A stretch of DNA of 64,000 nt from Ailurus styani (lineage: Eukaryota; Chordata; Mammalia; Carnivora; Ailuridae), in contig LNAC01000135.1 in NCBI GenBank assembly GCA_002007465.1, positions 1,798,562-1,862,561 of the forward strand, given 5' to 3'. A program made the translations under genes and the position numbers. Shown piece after piece: positions 33,961-45,846 of the stretch. Every line of letters starts with the position of its first letter. Within the stretch, counting starts at the first letter, position 1. The notes under the pieces are model-generated. The model had not been told where the DNA came from and made no database searches. It saw only the letters and a program-made list of their open reading frames with translations.

Positions 33961-35703
33961 AAACAGTCTCAAGAAGTGGGGGGAAAAATAGTCACAAGTG
34001 AGAGTCACATGTTGGGAGCCAACAAGGAGCAGGGGTCATTCAAGGAGAGGAAAAGCTCCATGGGATTCCCTCATCAGCAATCAGTGAGCTAATGGTAAGT
34101 GGTTCTTCAACAGAAAAGGCCCTATTCATCTTTGCGTCTCATGAGCCTAACACAGGCCTGACACAGAACAAACAATTCTGAATACCCCAAACGGGGTCTG
34201 AAAATATTTACCTCTAACTGCTCTCCATTTCATGGATCCCAGTGAGTTCTTTCCTACTAGGCGGTACTTGCACATGACATGATAGAATGTATCTAGCATC
34301 TGCCCTTAATCTCATTTGAGTCTATCTATCTCAGCTAAAATTCTGGGGAAAAGAATTTGTCTTGGATTGAAAGAAACCAGGAAACTTGGCAAGAGAGTCA
34401 TTCCTACGTCATGGAACATTCTGTTTTTTTAATGTTCTACATGTGATGGTCACACCAAAAGGAACACCCATCTCCCTTCCTCTCTGAGAGTCACATTTTT
34501 CTTATTAAGCCTTCATTCATCTCTCTTGCTTCATTTGCCTTTCCAGGACAATGCTCCCTAATATAATACTCCTCACCTCACCTTTCAAACCAAGACCTCT
34601 TATTTGAATAAGCTAAAAGACTGTGCATTCTGCAAATAAGAAAGATCTTTTTTCAAAGAATCTACCAAATGTTCTCACAATTCAATCCTTAACTATTAGT
34701 TTAGCTAAGGATTTTACAGTGAAAGGGAACAAAATATTAGCCCAGCTTCATCTTACAATTGGGAGAATCAGGAAATGCCAAATGAGTAACAAAGCTCCTA
34801 GTTTTGACTAAGCCTAGCTATGCATTTATGGGAAGCATTAAGCTGCTCGAATGTCAAAATCATTGTTGGTGTCATGGGGGATCTTTATACTGGAAATAAG
34901 AGACCTGTCTGTTGACAAAGGGAAAAAGTACAAATTACAATGTACACTTGTAAAAATGCGAAGTCATAATACCAATTCATCGTTATGCAGAGAGACACAC
35001 GCGCCGAGAGTGACCTTGAAGAGAGGATTACACTACGCCAGGAAGGAGAAGGCCAGCATGCACTCTCCATAAACAGCCTTGCCCCACTGGCCACCTTACA
35101 AGAGTGACACACCAGCCATGCTCCAGGAGCTGGATCCATCCCAGTTTGCAGACCTGGCCTAAGAGCTGTTCTTCTTCAGATCTCATTTCAAGATTATCTC
35201 TGGCTTGGAACCTAGGACAGTGCAGTTGCAAGAACCCCCAGATCTGTCGCCTGAGACAGCCTTGGATCTGGACATTCTCCTTGTGTTTTGGTGTCTGGAA
35301 AAGGTAGAGAAAGTACCCTTGAGCAGAAATAGGGGGAAATAACATAGAGATTATTATTATCATTATTATTATCATTATTATTATTATATACCCTCCCCAA
35401 TGTCCATCCCCCAGCCACCCCAACCTCCTCACCCCCCACCACTCCAGCAACCCTCAGTTTGTTTCCTGAGATTAAGAGTCTCTTATGGTTTGTCTCCCTC
35501 TCTGGTTTCCTCTTGTTTCGTTTTTTTCCTCTCTTCCCCTATGATCCTCTGCCTTGTTTCTCAAATTCCTCATACCAGTGAGATTGTATGATAATTGTCT
35601 TTCTCTGATTGACTTACTTCACTCAGCATAATACCCTCTAGTTCCATCCATGTTTTTGCAAATGGCAAGATTTCATTTTTGATGGTTGCATAATATTCCA
35701 TTG

Positions 35704-35745
35704 TGTGTATGTATGTATGTATGTATGTATGTATGTATGTATGTG

Positions 35746-35776
<31 letters not shown>

Positions 35777-35782
35777 TCCACA
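35704..35782. repeat. (ATGT)n and (TA)n compound microsatellite inside L1
   Basis: GTAT units, then TATATA runs. A near-copy occurs after the N at 35806. Confidence 0.9.
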
Positions 35783-35805
35783 TCTTCTTTATCCATTCAT
35801 CTATC

Positions 35806-35806
35806 N
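35806..35806. other. Single N between near-identical ~77-bp copies
   Basis: About 35729-35805 is repeated at 35807-35883, including the unique CCACATCTTCTTTATCC segment. Confidence 0.8.
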
Positions 35807-35823
35807 ATATGTATGTATGTATG

Positions 35824-35854
<31 letters not shown>

Positions 35855-38800
35855 TCCACATCTTCTTTATCCATTCATCTATCAATGGACATCTGGGCTC
35901 TTCCCATAGTTTGGATATTATGGACATTGCTGCTATAAAAATTGGGGTACAAGTTCCCCTTCATATTATGACATGTGTATCTTTGGGATAAATACCCAGT
36001 AGTGTGATCACTGGGTCACAGGGTAGCTCTATTTTCAACTTTTTGAGGAACCTTCATACCATTTTCCAGAGTGGCTGCACCAGCTTGCATTCCCATCAAC
36101 AGCGTAGGAGAGTTCCCCTTTCTCCACATCATCGCCAACACCTGTCATTTCCTGACTTGGAAATTTTAGCCATTCTGACTGGTGTGAGGTGGTATCTCAT
36201 TGTGGTTTTGATTTGTATTTCCCTGATATCAAGTGATGTTGAGCACTTTTTCATGTCTGTCAGCCATTTGGATGTCTTCTTTGCAGAAATATCTGTTCAT
36301 GACATAGAGATTTAAAAGAAAAAGGACAGTCATATGCTTAGTGTTTCATTTTCTACAGTTGAATGAAATTCACAGTGGAATCTTATGATTTTAGAAAGAA
36401 CTAGGGGAAAATAGAATGGCAATTTGGTTCTGTATTTTTTGTTATCTTCGATGACCAGAAATCTAATATAGGGAGAGTTCTGAACAAGCAGCCCTTCATA
36501 GGATGCCTTGTTAAGGAATAAAATGAAAGGAAATTTAGCTCTTAAGATGTGAATTTGAATGTAGTCCAGATAAGGCACTGCTGACAAATGATTCCATTCA
36601 CCAAACCTCTATATGCGACCACCTAACAAGGACAGAAATGACCTAAAGTTATAGCCTTTCCTTTGCTCCTTTCCCTTCTCTCCCCCATGACCACCCAGGT
36701 GCTTATGGCTCTCTCCATCTCTTGGTGACAATAACTTGCTCACAGGAAGGATCTGATATCAATCATTTATACCTTTCTTCATGTGGATCTGAGTCAGTGT
36801 ATTACTTCTCTAAAAGGTTTCTCTATCTAAGCCTTACTTTGACTTGCAGAATACAAAGGAGAAGAAGTACATCTGGCATATTTTTGGCACCCTACATCCT
36901 TACCTCTGTAAATGTCAGTCTTGGTTTTTTGTTTCTTTGGAGAAAAAAGATCCCCATTTAATTTACAGGATGAAAGCCATGTCTAAACTCTACCTAGGTC
37001 ATTCATTCACTCATCCCAGCTAAACCATAATAAATTGCATTTTTGAAGAGGGAAGAGAGAAGCCTGGGAAATCTGGGACATACAGCAATAAATTGACATA
37101 TAGGGAAACTGAAAGTAAGAAATCCATGGAGTTTGTACCTGGCTGTGTGCTTAAGCGGGAGGTGGTAACCTAGGGGGAGGGGGTACAGATTAGCACTGTC
37201 TCTTCCTCCTCCTCACCTGAGCCTCAGTGTTTTCCATTGTGGTCACAGGATATGGCAGGTCAGTCGTGACAAGCTCTGAAACAGACAAGCTCTGGGCAGG
37301 GAAGAGGCATCCTCTCCCATTCTCCATGATCTCCATTCCAGAGACCACTTCAGTAAGACCTACTTGTCATACCTTCAAACACCAATTACGACTCATAAAT
37401 CAGTACAAAACCTCATTGCATTAAATAATTTTCATCTCCTTGCTCATCAATGTTAAAAAATGAGAGAAAAAGAATCCTCACAGATTGGCATCCCCTACCT
37501 ACTCTCTTAGCAGGGAAAGAGTACTAAATCAGCACAGACAAGTTAACATGAAGAAAAAAAACCCAGAGACTATGAAAAGTGATCATAATTCAAGATTAAC
37601 TGATTAAAACAATGTGCACGGAACAGTTTACAAAATGCTTCCATGTTACATTATTTCAACTGCAGAATTAGGTCAAGAGACTGCACTCAGAGTTAAAGGA
37701 ATGTCATTAATCCTTTTAAGTCCCTCCTGAAAGTTGTTAAACTTAATTTACTGAAGGTACTACCAATTTCTTCAAAAACACATGACCCACAGCTGTTTGG
37801 CTTCCTTCAGCCACTGGAGAGAGATTTAGTCATCAGCCGGTGTCACACAAGAGTGACTCAGAGTGAGGAGGGAACCTGAGGACTCCTCACACATGTATGT
37901 ACTCAGAGGTGGATGGAAGCCCGGGGCATCTCCTCCTCCAGAGGGCTGCTGTGGTCAGGTGGCTCAATCCTTCCTGCCACAGCACACCGGGCAGAACCGC
38001 CCTCCACCCAGCCGGCCCCTGACAGCTTCTCTACTCCAGTTCATCTCCAGTAAGGTAACCAGTGACTGAACTCTGTCATTTATCCCTCCGTTTCTCGTGT
38101 CACTCTTCAAACTGCCTTTGATTTTCCTCACTCTTACAGAATTAATCTAGTTGTTTTTCATGCTATAAAGTAATAATAGGAATAATAATATTAATATTAG
38201 AAGGCTGTGATGGACACTGAGTCCATCTTACCATAGACGTGATCCCAGTGTCACCAGGGTCCTCACCTGGAACTCCCCCCAGGTCTCTCTTTGAATGTTC
38301 TTTGGCACCCTAGAGTTACAGTCAAATTTATACCTAGTTATTCTCTCTGTGCCTATTTGACACCATCTGTTAATCTATTAATTAACTGGAAACTGGATGA
38401 GGGGGCCTCCAAAAAGAGTAGGAACCTTAGCTGAGTTTCTTACTGGAACCACAGATGTGCTACTGGGGTTCCGTACAAACTATAGGTCTGATCTGTTTGT
38501 CTAGCTGCTTTGCCAGTGTTACCAGACGTCCCTTGAGGCGAATGCACATAGGCATGCTAAGTGAATGAGAAAAATTCCTTCTGGGTCAGAAGGAATCAGG
38601 GAACTTCCTCACAATGCATGTAATGCATAATGTTGGATTCCTGGATACTAAGACGACAGCAATAAACCTGCTTCAAATTTATGATCCTGTGGTTGGCATT
38701 TTACCAAGAAGACATTGAGCTTTCCTCCAAGTCCAAGTCTGTTTTCACTTTGACTCCCAAAATACAATGGGTAGTTTAGTAGTTTTGCTGCCACTTGATC

Positions 38801-39369
38801 CCAGTTGCCCCTGTTAAAGGCTTTATGATTTAAACGGTGGTGTGGTGCACTCCCTCAGTGGGTTGGTTTTTAGCAGTTGGGGAGAAAGTTTAAATAAAAC
38901 ATGTTTTTAAATTAAAAATCAACTTGGGTTCTACAAATAGCTCTGAAATGTCCCCCTACACTACTAGCTCAAGGGTAATGATTATGCTTTATTTATCTTA
39001 GAATCCTTTGGCATATGTTAGATGCTCTAAGAATATCCTTGGCTAGACGTTGCATAAAATGAAATCTAAACGTCAGATCATCTTTGTATTGTGTTTTTGA
39101 GATTTGAAAAATGTGTCCAAGTTTTAGAACAAAACCCAATGCTTAAATACAAGAAAAGAAAATAGTTCTCTCCTACCTTTCAAATGAGGAAAGGGGGAAT
39201 TGGTCGTAAAACCCTTAAAACAAATGTCACTTTCTTAAGGTACAGACTAAAGCCTCAGACCTTTCCTTCTGCTCAAAGATAACTGCAGACAAAAGAAATA
39301 CACTGAAATTTTGAACACACTTTCTGCATCTATACATAACATTGCCTCCGTGTTCTAAGTTGTCTGGGG

Positions 39370-39524
39370 TTTTTTTTTTTTAAGGTTTTTTTTTTTGGTT
39401 TTTTGTTTGTTTGTTTGTTTTTGTTTTTGTTTTTTAAGTAATCTCAGTACCCAAACTAAGGCTTGAATTCATGATGCCAAGATCAAGTGTCACGTGCTCT
39501 TCCGACTGAGCCAGCTGGGCACCC
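39370..39524 (-). mobile_element. Older Can-SINE lacking the TC tract, antisense
   Basis: T-rich and (TTTG)n tail, TAAGTAATCTCAGTACCC, GATCAAGTGTCACGTGCTCT, head CTGAGCCAGCTGGGCACCC. A distinct older subfamily without the pyrimidine tract. Confidence 0.75.
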
Positions 39525-39604
39525 GTCTAAGCTTTCTTTGAAGCATCGTAATGACAAGCTATAACCATATACAATATATCATCTCTAATATAAAGCAACC
39601 ATGG

Positions 39605-39768
39605 GGGCGCCTGGGTGGCTCAGTGGGTTAAAGCCTCTGCCTTCAGCTCAGGTCATGATCTCAGGGTCCTGGGATCGAGCTCCGCATTGGGCTCTCTGCT
39701 CAGCAGGGAGCCTGCTTCCTCCTCTCTCTCTGCCTGCCTCTCTGCCTATTTGTGATCTCTCTGTTGAA

Positions 39769-39811
<43 letters not shown>

Positions 39812-39834
39812 AATCTTTAAAAAAATAAAACAAA
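39605..39834 (+). mobile_element. Can-SINE, sense, mustelid-type head, long AAAT tail
   Basis: Head GGGCGCCTGGGTGGCTCAGT, then an expanded (AAAT)n from 39766 to 39813. ATAAAGCAACCATGG duplicates at both ends. Confidence 0.93.
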
Positions 39835-40584
39835 ATAAAGCAACCATGGCTTTAACAGTAATTCTTAACCTGCCAATGCCGTTAGGAAGCCTAATGGCAA
39901 GTAATCAACCTAGGGGGAATGGGGAATAATTTATTAATTAATAATTGTGGATATTATGGTGAATTATAATTTAAAAGGTTTGAGAGAAGGCAAAAGAAAA
40001 TCAGAGATACTTTTATCCTTAGAACTAAAAATGCCAAGGGTAAGTCCATCATGCCTTCCCTCCATTAGGAGTGGCTGCCCTACCTCTTCTAGAAGACTTT
40101 CTAAATGAATGAGTCTGCAGAGGAAACACACACTCTTCCACACCTCATTGGTCCCACCACACAAATTACATTCTGAGTTCTACACACTACCTCACTCCCG
40201 GAGGAAGCAGGATTTAAGGGACCGTAACTGGTGGAGGAGCTTCTTTATTCCATGAAGTGAGAGAACTTACTGTTTCCATGATGATGAACACCACCTCAAT
40301 TTTATCATCGGCAGCATCATAACCATTATTATTATTATTACTATTATTTTAATCAGACCCTCAGAGAAGCATTTGTTGCTTCATGTAACCATATTTCATA
40401 TAGGACGCCTTGCCTCCATTGAAAAAAAATTTCCTTAGATTTCTGGGTGCCCAACTTGAACACTTTTTTTCACGGAAATGTTATTTATTCATCATATGAA
40501 TTAGTTTTATCATTAGGTCGAACTATCTATTTTTCTTAGAGGTGCGGCAGAAATCTGTGAAAGCTCACTTGGGTTAAAAAAACA

Positions 40585-40705
40585 AACAGAATATGTGCTA
40601 TGGTGAGTGCTGTGAAATGTGTAAGCCTGATGATTCACAGACCTGTACCCCTGGGGCAAATAATACACTATATGTTAACTTAAAAAATAAAAAAAATAAA
40701 AGGAC
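40585..40705 (+). mobile_element. L1 3' UTR fragment, sense, with A-rich tail
   Basis: TATGTGCTATGGTGAGTGCT, CAGACCTGTACCCCTGGGGC, then TTAACTTAAAAAATAAAAAAA. This is the extreme 3' end of a carnivore L1. Confidence 0.75.
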
Positions 40706-42085
40706 CAAAAAAAAGAACTTCTTACTTCAAGGAAAAGGTCAAAATAAAAAGGAATTTGGTGTAACTTAGCTAGGTTAACAAAATTTAAATGTACTGAGAT
40801 CATACATCTCCTAAATGCCATGGGTATCAAAAAAGCTGGGCAAGAGAACTTCAAAAGGAAAATATTTGAAAAAGCTACTGCTAAATGCTCTCTATTTGAT
40901 GTTTTTTGTTTTTTTTTTTTTAAGAAACTACTTAGCTGTTGTTTCAACTTGGGCCATGATCGCAACGAATTGAAAGTAAATAAAAATTCTATAAATTCCT
41001 ATCAATTAGTGTGATTGACCAGCTTTAGTATTGCTTTCTAAAACAAAGCCCCTCATGGAATTATGTAGAAATAAAATCAAGTCGTGTGGGAGGAAGTATT
41101 TAGAAAGAATTCTGTATTTCTTAGGAAAAGTAAGGCTCACCATGACATTGAGACATGGAGCCATTATTCTCAGTTCTTTTTGTTTTGTAACTGACTTATT
41201 TTTAAAGGGCAGAGGAACGTGAATAAGAGAAGTGAAATCAAAGGATCTTATTTTTTTATTTTTTACTGGGAGAAAACAGCCAGGTATAGAAAGTTTTAAT
41301 AAAGCAGAAGTGAGAAAGGACAGCAATCGAGTTACGATAGTTTCCTACAGCGGCAAACATGTGCTTACGCTTAAGCAGTTTTGCATGGCAAATGAAAGAG
41401 ACAATTAGTTCTTCTTTCTTGGTTCCTTTTGAATCTTTGTGGCATGATCAAGACTTTTGATGAAGTCTCTTCATTCCTCCTATTAACTGATAATGCACTA
41501 ATTTCTTTGCAGTTCTTCCTGCTCCTTCTACACGGTTCGGGAGTTGAGAGATCAGAATGTTAGCTCTAGCCACTCTCTGGCTAATGACTTTCTGTATGAT
41601 ACCTACTCTACTTAGCTCACAGAAATATTTTGACAATTAAATGAGATAAATATTCCTCACACACTTTTCAAAAATTCTTAAAGCTCTCTAAGTTGGAAGT
41701 GTGAATATTATGTTGCTATTATTATCCTTTTGTCTGATGATTCAGAGGGCTCAAAGACTAATCCAGTTATCACCGGAAACCTGGGCTTGGAGTTGAAACT
41801 TTTTTCTTCTTCTCTTCCTTCTTTCCTTCGACAGCATGTATTTACCTAATGTCAAGGGTCACACAAGTCCTGGTTGTTGTAGAGAAGTGCACATGTAGCC
41901 CAGACCCCCTGAGTTGAGTGGGAATCCAGGTGGCAGTGGAGCAGAGGAGGAAAGGACAAAGAGCCAAATCTGAGTGGCCTGGGTATCAGGCTTCAAAACA
42001 GCACTACAATTCTATCTTGAGACAATTAGCCTACATTTCTGAATTTGTTTCTTTCTCTATAAAATGGAGATAATTTTACTGTAAG

Positions 42086-42240
42086 TCTTACTTTTTTTGA
42101 GAGAGATTGAGAGAATGATTTGGGGGAGGGGCAGAAAGAGAAGCAGACTCACTGTAGAGCAGGGAGTCCAACTTGGGACTCCTGGGATCATGACCTGAGC
42201 TGAAGGCAAACGCTTAGCCGACTGAGCCACCCAGGCACCC
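42086..42240 (-). mobile_element. Can-SINE, antisense (first of two at one site)
   Basis: GAGAGAGATTGAGAGAATGA tract, head ACTGAGCCACCCAGGCACCC. Flanked by ACTGTAAG on both sides. Interrupts an antisense MIR. Confidence 0.85.
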
Positions 42241-42252
42241 ACTGTAAGGTTT

Positions 42253-42448
42253 TTTTTTTTTTTTTAAGATTTTATTTGTTTATTTGACAGAGAAATACTA
42301 GAGAGGGAACACAAGCAGGGGGAGCGGGAGAAGGAGAAGCAGTCTTCCTGCTGAGCAGGGAGCCCGATGCGGGGCTTAATCCCAGGACCCTGGGATCATG
42401 ACCTGAGCGGAAGGCAGACACTTAACGGCTGAGCCAACCAGGCGCCCC
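42253..42448 (-). mobile_element. Can-SINE, antisense (second of two at one site)
   Basis: Long T-run, AAGATTTTATTTGTTTATTT, head GCTGAGCCAACCAGGCGCCC. CACTGTAAGGTTT at 42240-42252 and 42449-42461. Confidence 0.9.
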
Positions 42449-42786
42449 CACTGTAAGGTTTACATAAGAAATATTTATAGATCTTAGCAGAGGGCCTAGA
42501 ATACAGTATGCACTCAATAACCCAAAGCAGTTACTACTATGCCTTCCAGACTTGGTAAACTGGAAATTTCAAGTACCATGGTTTTTCTAGGGGCATATTC
42601 TGAATTCTGTAGAATCAACTGGCAGTCCACCGGAAGGGCTCCCCACAGGAACTTGTACTGGCCCTAACTGAAAAGTCTTAGCCAGAATTTAGGCATCACA
42701 AATGCTGTCAGCACTAACTTGGTAATTTCTAAATTTGGCTTTGTTCACTGCCTCCTCTCCTCCAGATGACAAAAGGCACTTTTTAA

Positions 42787-42961
42787 ATTTATTTTTAAAG
42801 ATTTTATTTATTTATCAGAGAGAGAGAGAGAGAGCACAAGCAGGGGGAGTGGCAGGCAGAGGGAGAGCAGGGAGCCCGATGTGGAACTCGATCCCAGGAC
42901 CCTGAGATCATGACCTGAGCCAAAGGCAGATGTTTAAACCCTGAGCTACCCCGGGCATCCC
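42787..42961 (-). mobile_element. Can-SINE, antisense
   Basis: AAAGATTTTATTTATTTATC, GAGA tract, head CCTGAGCTACCCCGGGCATC. AAAAGGCACTTTTT(A) duplicates. Confidence 0.9.
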
Positions 42962-43171
42962 GAAAAAGGCACTTTTTTAAAATCACAGAAATTAACACTT
43001 ACAGTAGCAGCCTATGAGTAATACTTAAGTAATAAAACTTTTCTGGTAAGGCCATAAAAAATAAATAACTTTCGTCAATGTGGCACTACCAAAGAACTAA
43101 TGGCTAATTTTCCAGAAAAGTGGTTCCGATACTATGAGGTTCTAGACGCCGAACACAAGGAAGCTCTAGAC

Positions 43172-43398
43172 CAGTGGTTCTCACCTGGGAGCAGATTTGT
43201 CCCCCGGGGCACATCTGACAATGTCTGGAGACATTGTTTGTTGTCACAACTGGGAAGGGGGTGCTCCTGGCATCTCAGGGGTAGAGGCCAGGGGTGCTGC
43301 TAAATATCTTGCAGTACACAGGACAGACTGCACAGCAAATAATTATTTCACCCCAAATAGCAAAAGTACCATGGGTGAGGAACCCATGCCAAGATCTG
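43172..43398 (+). mobile_element. MER20-like hAT-Charlie DNA transposon remnant
   Basis: AGTGGTTCTCACCTGGGAG, AATGTCTGGAGACATTGTTT, TGGCATCTCAGGGGTAGAGG and ACAGGACAGACTGCACAGCA in consensus order. Family name from memory. Confidence 0.65.
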
Positions 43399-43439
43399 AG
43401 CAGCACATAGAGCAGACCCCTCACAAGTGAACATGACTG

Positions 43440-43650
43440 ATCCGCCATAGTGATAAGATCCTTCCCGTGCAGCAGGCATCGGTCCCTTTACTTTACCAGG
43501 TACTCTCCAACGGAGAAGTGATTACTTCCATTTTGCAACTAGGAAAATGGAGGCCAAGAAAATATAAATAATTTCCCCAAAGTCCTCTGATGATCAAGGA
43601 GCGGGGACTGGACCTCTATCTGCCTGATTCTGAGACCTGGGCTCCTAACC
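43440..43650 (+). mobile_element. MIR SINE, sense
   Basis: TTTTGCAACTAGGAAAATGG, AATTTCCCCAAAGTCCTCTG and CTGACCTCTATCTGCCTGATT-like sequence. Confidence 0.55.
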
Positions 43651-43661
43651 CCTGCCATGTG

Positions 43662-43664
<3 letters not shown>

Positions 43665-43697
<33 letters not shown>
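43665..43697. repeat. (GT)n microsatellite
   Basis: About 16 TG units. Confidence 0.95.
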
Positions 43698-44769
43698 CCT
43701 CAGTCCTCACTTCCCACATTTGTTTTTACTAGCTTGGGAAAAATCTCCAAGCCAGTTCAGAGGACGCGTATTTAGAATTGCACCAGTCCTCATGCACTGT
43801 TGTGTGGGGGCCGCAGATCTGCTGTCCCTTACTCTTTTCTCAGCTTTGATGAGCCTACGGACTCACAGCCCCTGGATCCTAAGAAGACTATTACAGGTGA
43901 GGAGCTCTTGCCTTGAGCCAAGTGATGTGTACCCCTGCTAAGCACTTTGTTGTGAGATAAACTGGAAGACAAAGCTGATAAGCAAACAGCCCAAGCAACT
44001 AAGGTCAGTGGCCCCAGTCTGAATTTTCGGGACCAAGGAGCCATATGGAGGTGGCCAGGCTGGCGGAATACGGTTGAGGTGGCCATAGTTACAGTCATTC
44101 ATTTACTTCTCAGTGGTCGATGAACCAATCGGCCATCAGTCAGCTTCTGTGTACAGGTCGCGTTCCCAATGACTCTGACCAAGGGCTGCTGCTAGGAAAC
44201 ACGACCGCACATGGAATCCTGGCTAAAATAGAGGTCAAAGGTTTGTGTGTGTTGGTTTGTGATTGACTCAATCCAATGACCTAGAGGAATGTGAACCTTA
44301 GGAACTGAGGAAGAACCAGTATTTCTTGGACAAGAATATTTGGGGTAAGAACAGGCTATACAAAACTCTAGGTCGGAGTTGGTAGTCCCCTGGATTCAGG
44401 CTGCAAGCTGGGACACCAGCATCCGAAATGACTCAGCCCAGAGTGGTACCCAATGAAGATAACACATTTTAATGTGAGCCCATCCTTAACAACTAAAAAG
44501 CCCTTCTCTGTTGCCTGTCACCTAGGAAACAATGAGTTTGGCTAATGAAAGAGGAAGTAAGGGGGAAATGGAGAGCATGAGGAGGAAGGAGGGGGTTTGA
44601 CTGTTTTGGTTTGAGTTTTTGCTTTTCTCTGGTGGTTGTGAAGGTGAACTTCCCAAAGAGTAGAAGCCCAAGGTCACTAGATCTTGAAGTGCTGGAGTTC
44701 TCAGTTCATGCATGAAACCCCTTTGGGTCTAATGAAGTCCTTTCTTAGGAAAAAAAAAAAAAAGGCTTT

Positions 44770-45275
44770 AGTTTCCTCTGCCAAATTTTTACTTTTTTAT
44801 TTTGCAATAATTTTGAACTTAGGGAAAGGCCGAAAGAATAATACAACCCAGAATCCCCAAATATTAACATTTACCACATCTGCATTGTCATTCTCTCTTT
44901 ATATCCATATTCTATGTGGGTTTTTGTTGATGTTGTTGTTTTATTTTTAATTGAAGTATCATTGGTATACAATATTATATTAGTTTCAGGCATTCAATAT
45001 AGTAACTCAACATTTGTATACATTACAAAATGCTCACCACCTATCACCATACAAGTTATTATATTACTATTGACTATTTTTCCCATGCTCTACTTCTTAG
45101 GGGCTTATTTATTTCATAACTGGAAGTTTGTATCTCCTAATCCCTTTCACCTATTTCACCCATTCCCCTACCACCACTGCCCCAGCAACCACCTGTTTGG
45201 GGCTTGGCAACCACATCTTCCTTATCCATTCATCTATCAGTGGACACTTAGACTACTTCCTTAACATGTTATTTA
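44770..45275 (-). mobile_element. Old L1 3' fragments, antisense
   Basis: TTGAAGTATCATTGGTATAC, then TTTGTATACATTACAAAATG, are antisense 3' UTR of L1MA/B-type elements. The left part resembles a different, older L1M 3' end. Internal deletion before the TTATCCATTCATCTATCAGT segment. Confidence 0.6.
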
Positions 45276-45357
45276 TATAAATATTCTTATTATTTTCCTA
45301 ACTTTGAGAGTAAGTTGAAGACATGGTGCTACTTAATCTTTAAATATTTCAGTGTGG

Positions 45358-45578
45358 AGGGTGCCTTGCTGGCTCAGTGGGTTAAAGCCTCTGCCTTCGG
45401 CTCAGGTCATGATCTCAGGGTCCTGGGATCGAGCCCTGCATCGGGCTCCCTGCTCAGCGGGGAGCCTGCTTCCTCTTCTCCCTCTGCCTGCTTTTCTGTC
45501 TACTTGTGATCTCTCTCTCTCTCTCTGTGTCAAATAAATAAATAAAATCTTTTAAAAAATATAATAATCAATCAATAA
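45358..45578 (+). mobile_element. Can-SINE, sense, mustelid-type head
   Basis: Head AGGGTGCCTTGCTGGCTCAG then TGGGTTAAAGCC. TAAATATTTCAGTGT repeats at about 45342 and 45579. Confidence 0.92.
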
Positions 45579-45754
45579 ATAAATATTTCAGTGTATGTTT
45601 CCTAGAAGCAGGGCACTTTCTACACAATCATAGTAAATTATAAAAATCGAGAAATTAATATTTATTGAGAATACAATATTACTTATCAGATCAACAAATC
45701 TTACTCAAATTTAAATGCATATGCATTTAAATGGTCAAGACTATAAAATTAATA

Positions 45755-45846
45755 GGGGCACCTGGGTGGCTTAGTTGGTTAAGCCTCTGGCTCAGGTCTT
45801 GATTTCAAGGTCATGAGATTGAGCCCTGCCTTTAAAAAAAAAAAAA
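45755..45846 (+). mobile_element. Short head-only Can-SINE, sense
   Basis: Only about 92 bp: tRNA-related head (GGGGCACCTGGGTGGCTTAG, TTGATTTCAAGGTCATGAGA), then directly an A-run; no TC-rich middle. ACTATAAAATTAATA duplicates on both sides, so it is a complete insertion. Confidence 0.85.

Larger units (their letters stand above)
35353..36301 (-). mobile_element. 5'-truncated carnivore L1, antisense, with target-site duplication
   Basis: The left end is an ATT-rich tail (35353-35392), followed by antisense L1 3' UTR and the end of ORF2 (the CCACATCTTCTTTATCCATT motif and AATACCCAGTAG). The right end is a truncated 5' end. The 11-bp repeat ACATAGAGATT occurs at 35342-35352 and 36302-36312. 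It contains an ATGT/TATA microsatellite and a single N at 35806. Confidence 0.85.
42010..42530 (-). mobile_element. MIR SINE, antisense, carrying two Can-SINE insertions
   Basis: The left half ends TATAAAATGGAGATAATTTT. The right half resumes GCAGAGGGCCTAGAATACAG and CACTCAATAACCC. Two antisense Can-SINEs lie between. Confidence 0.65.

Noticed and set aside
35028..35450. 140-codon minus-strand open frame
   Set aside because: Crosses the L1 target duplication and reads antisense through the ATT-rich tail, so it cannot be an ancient conserved protein.
35400..35591. Proline/histidine-rich 63-codon frame
   Set aside because: Antisense L1 3' UTR pyrimidine-rich segment.
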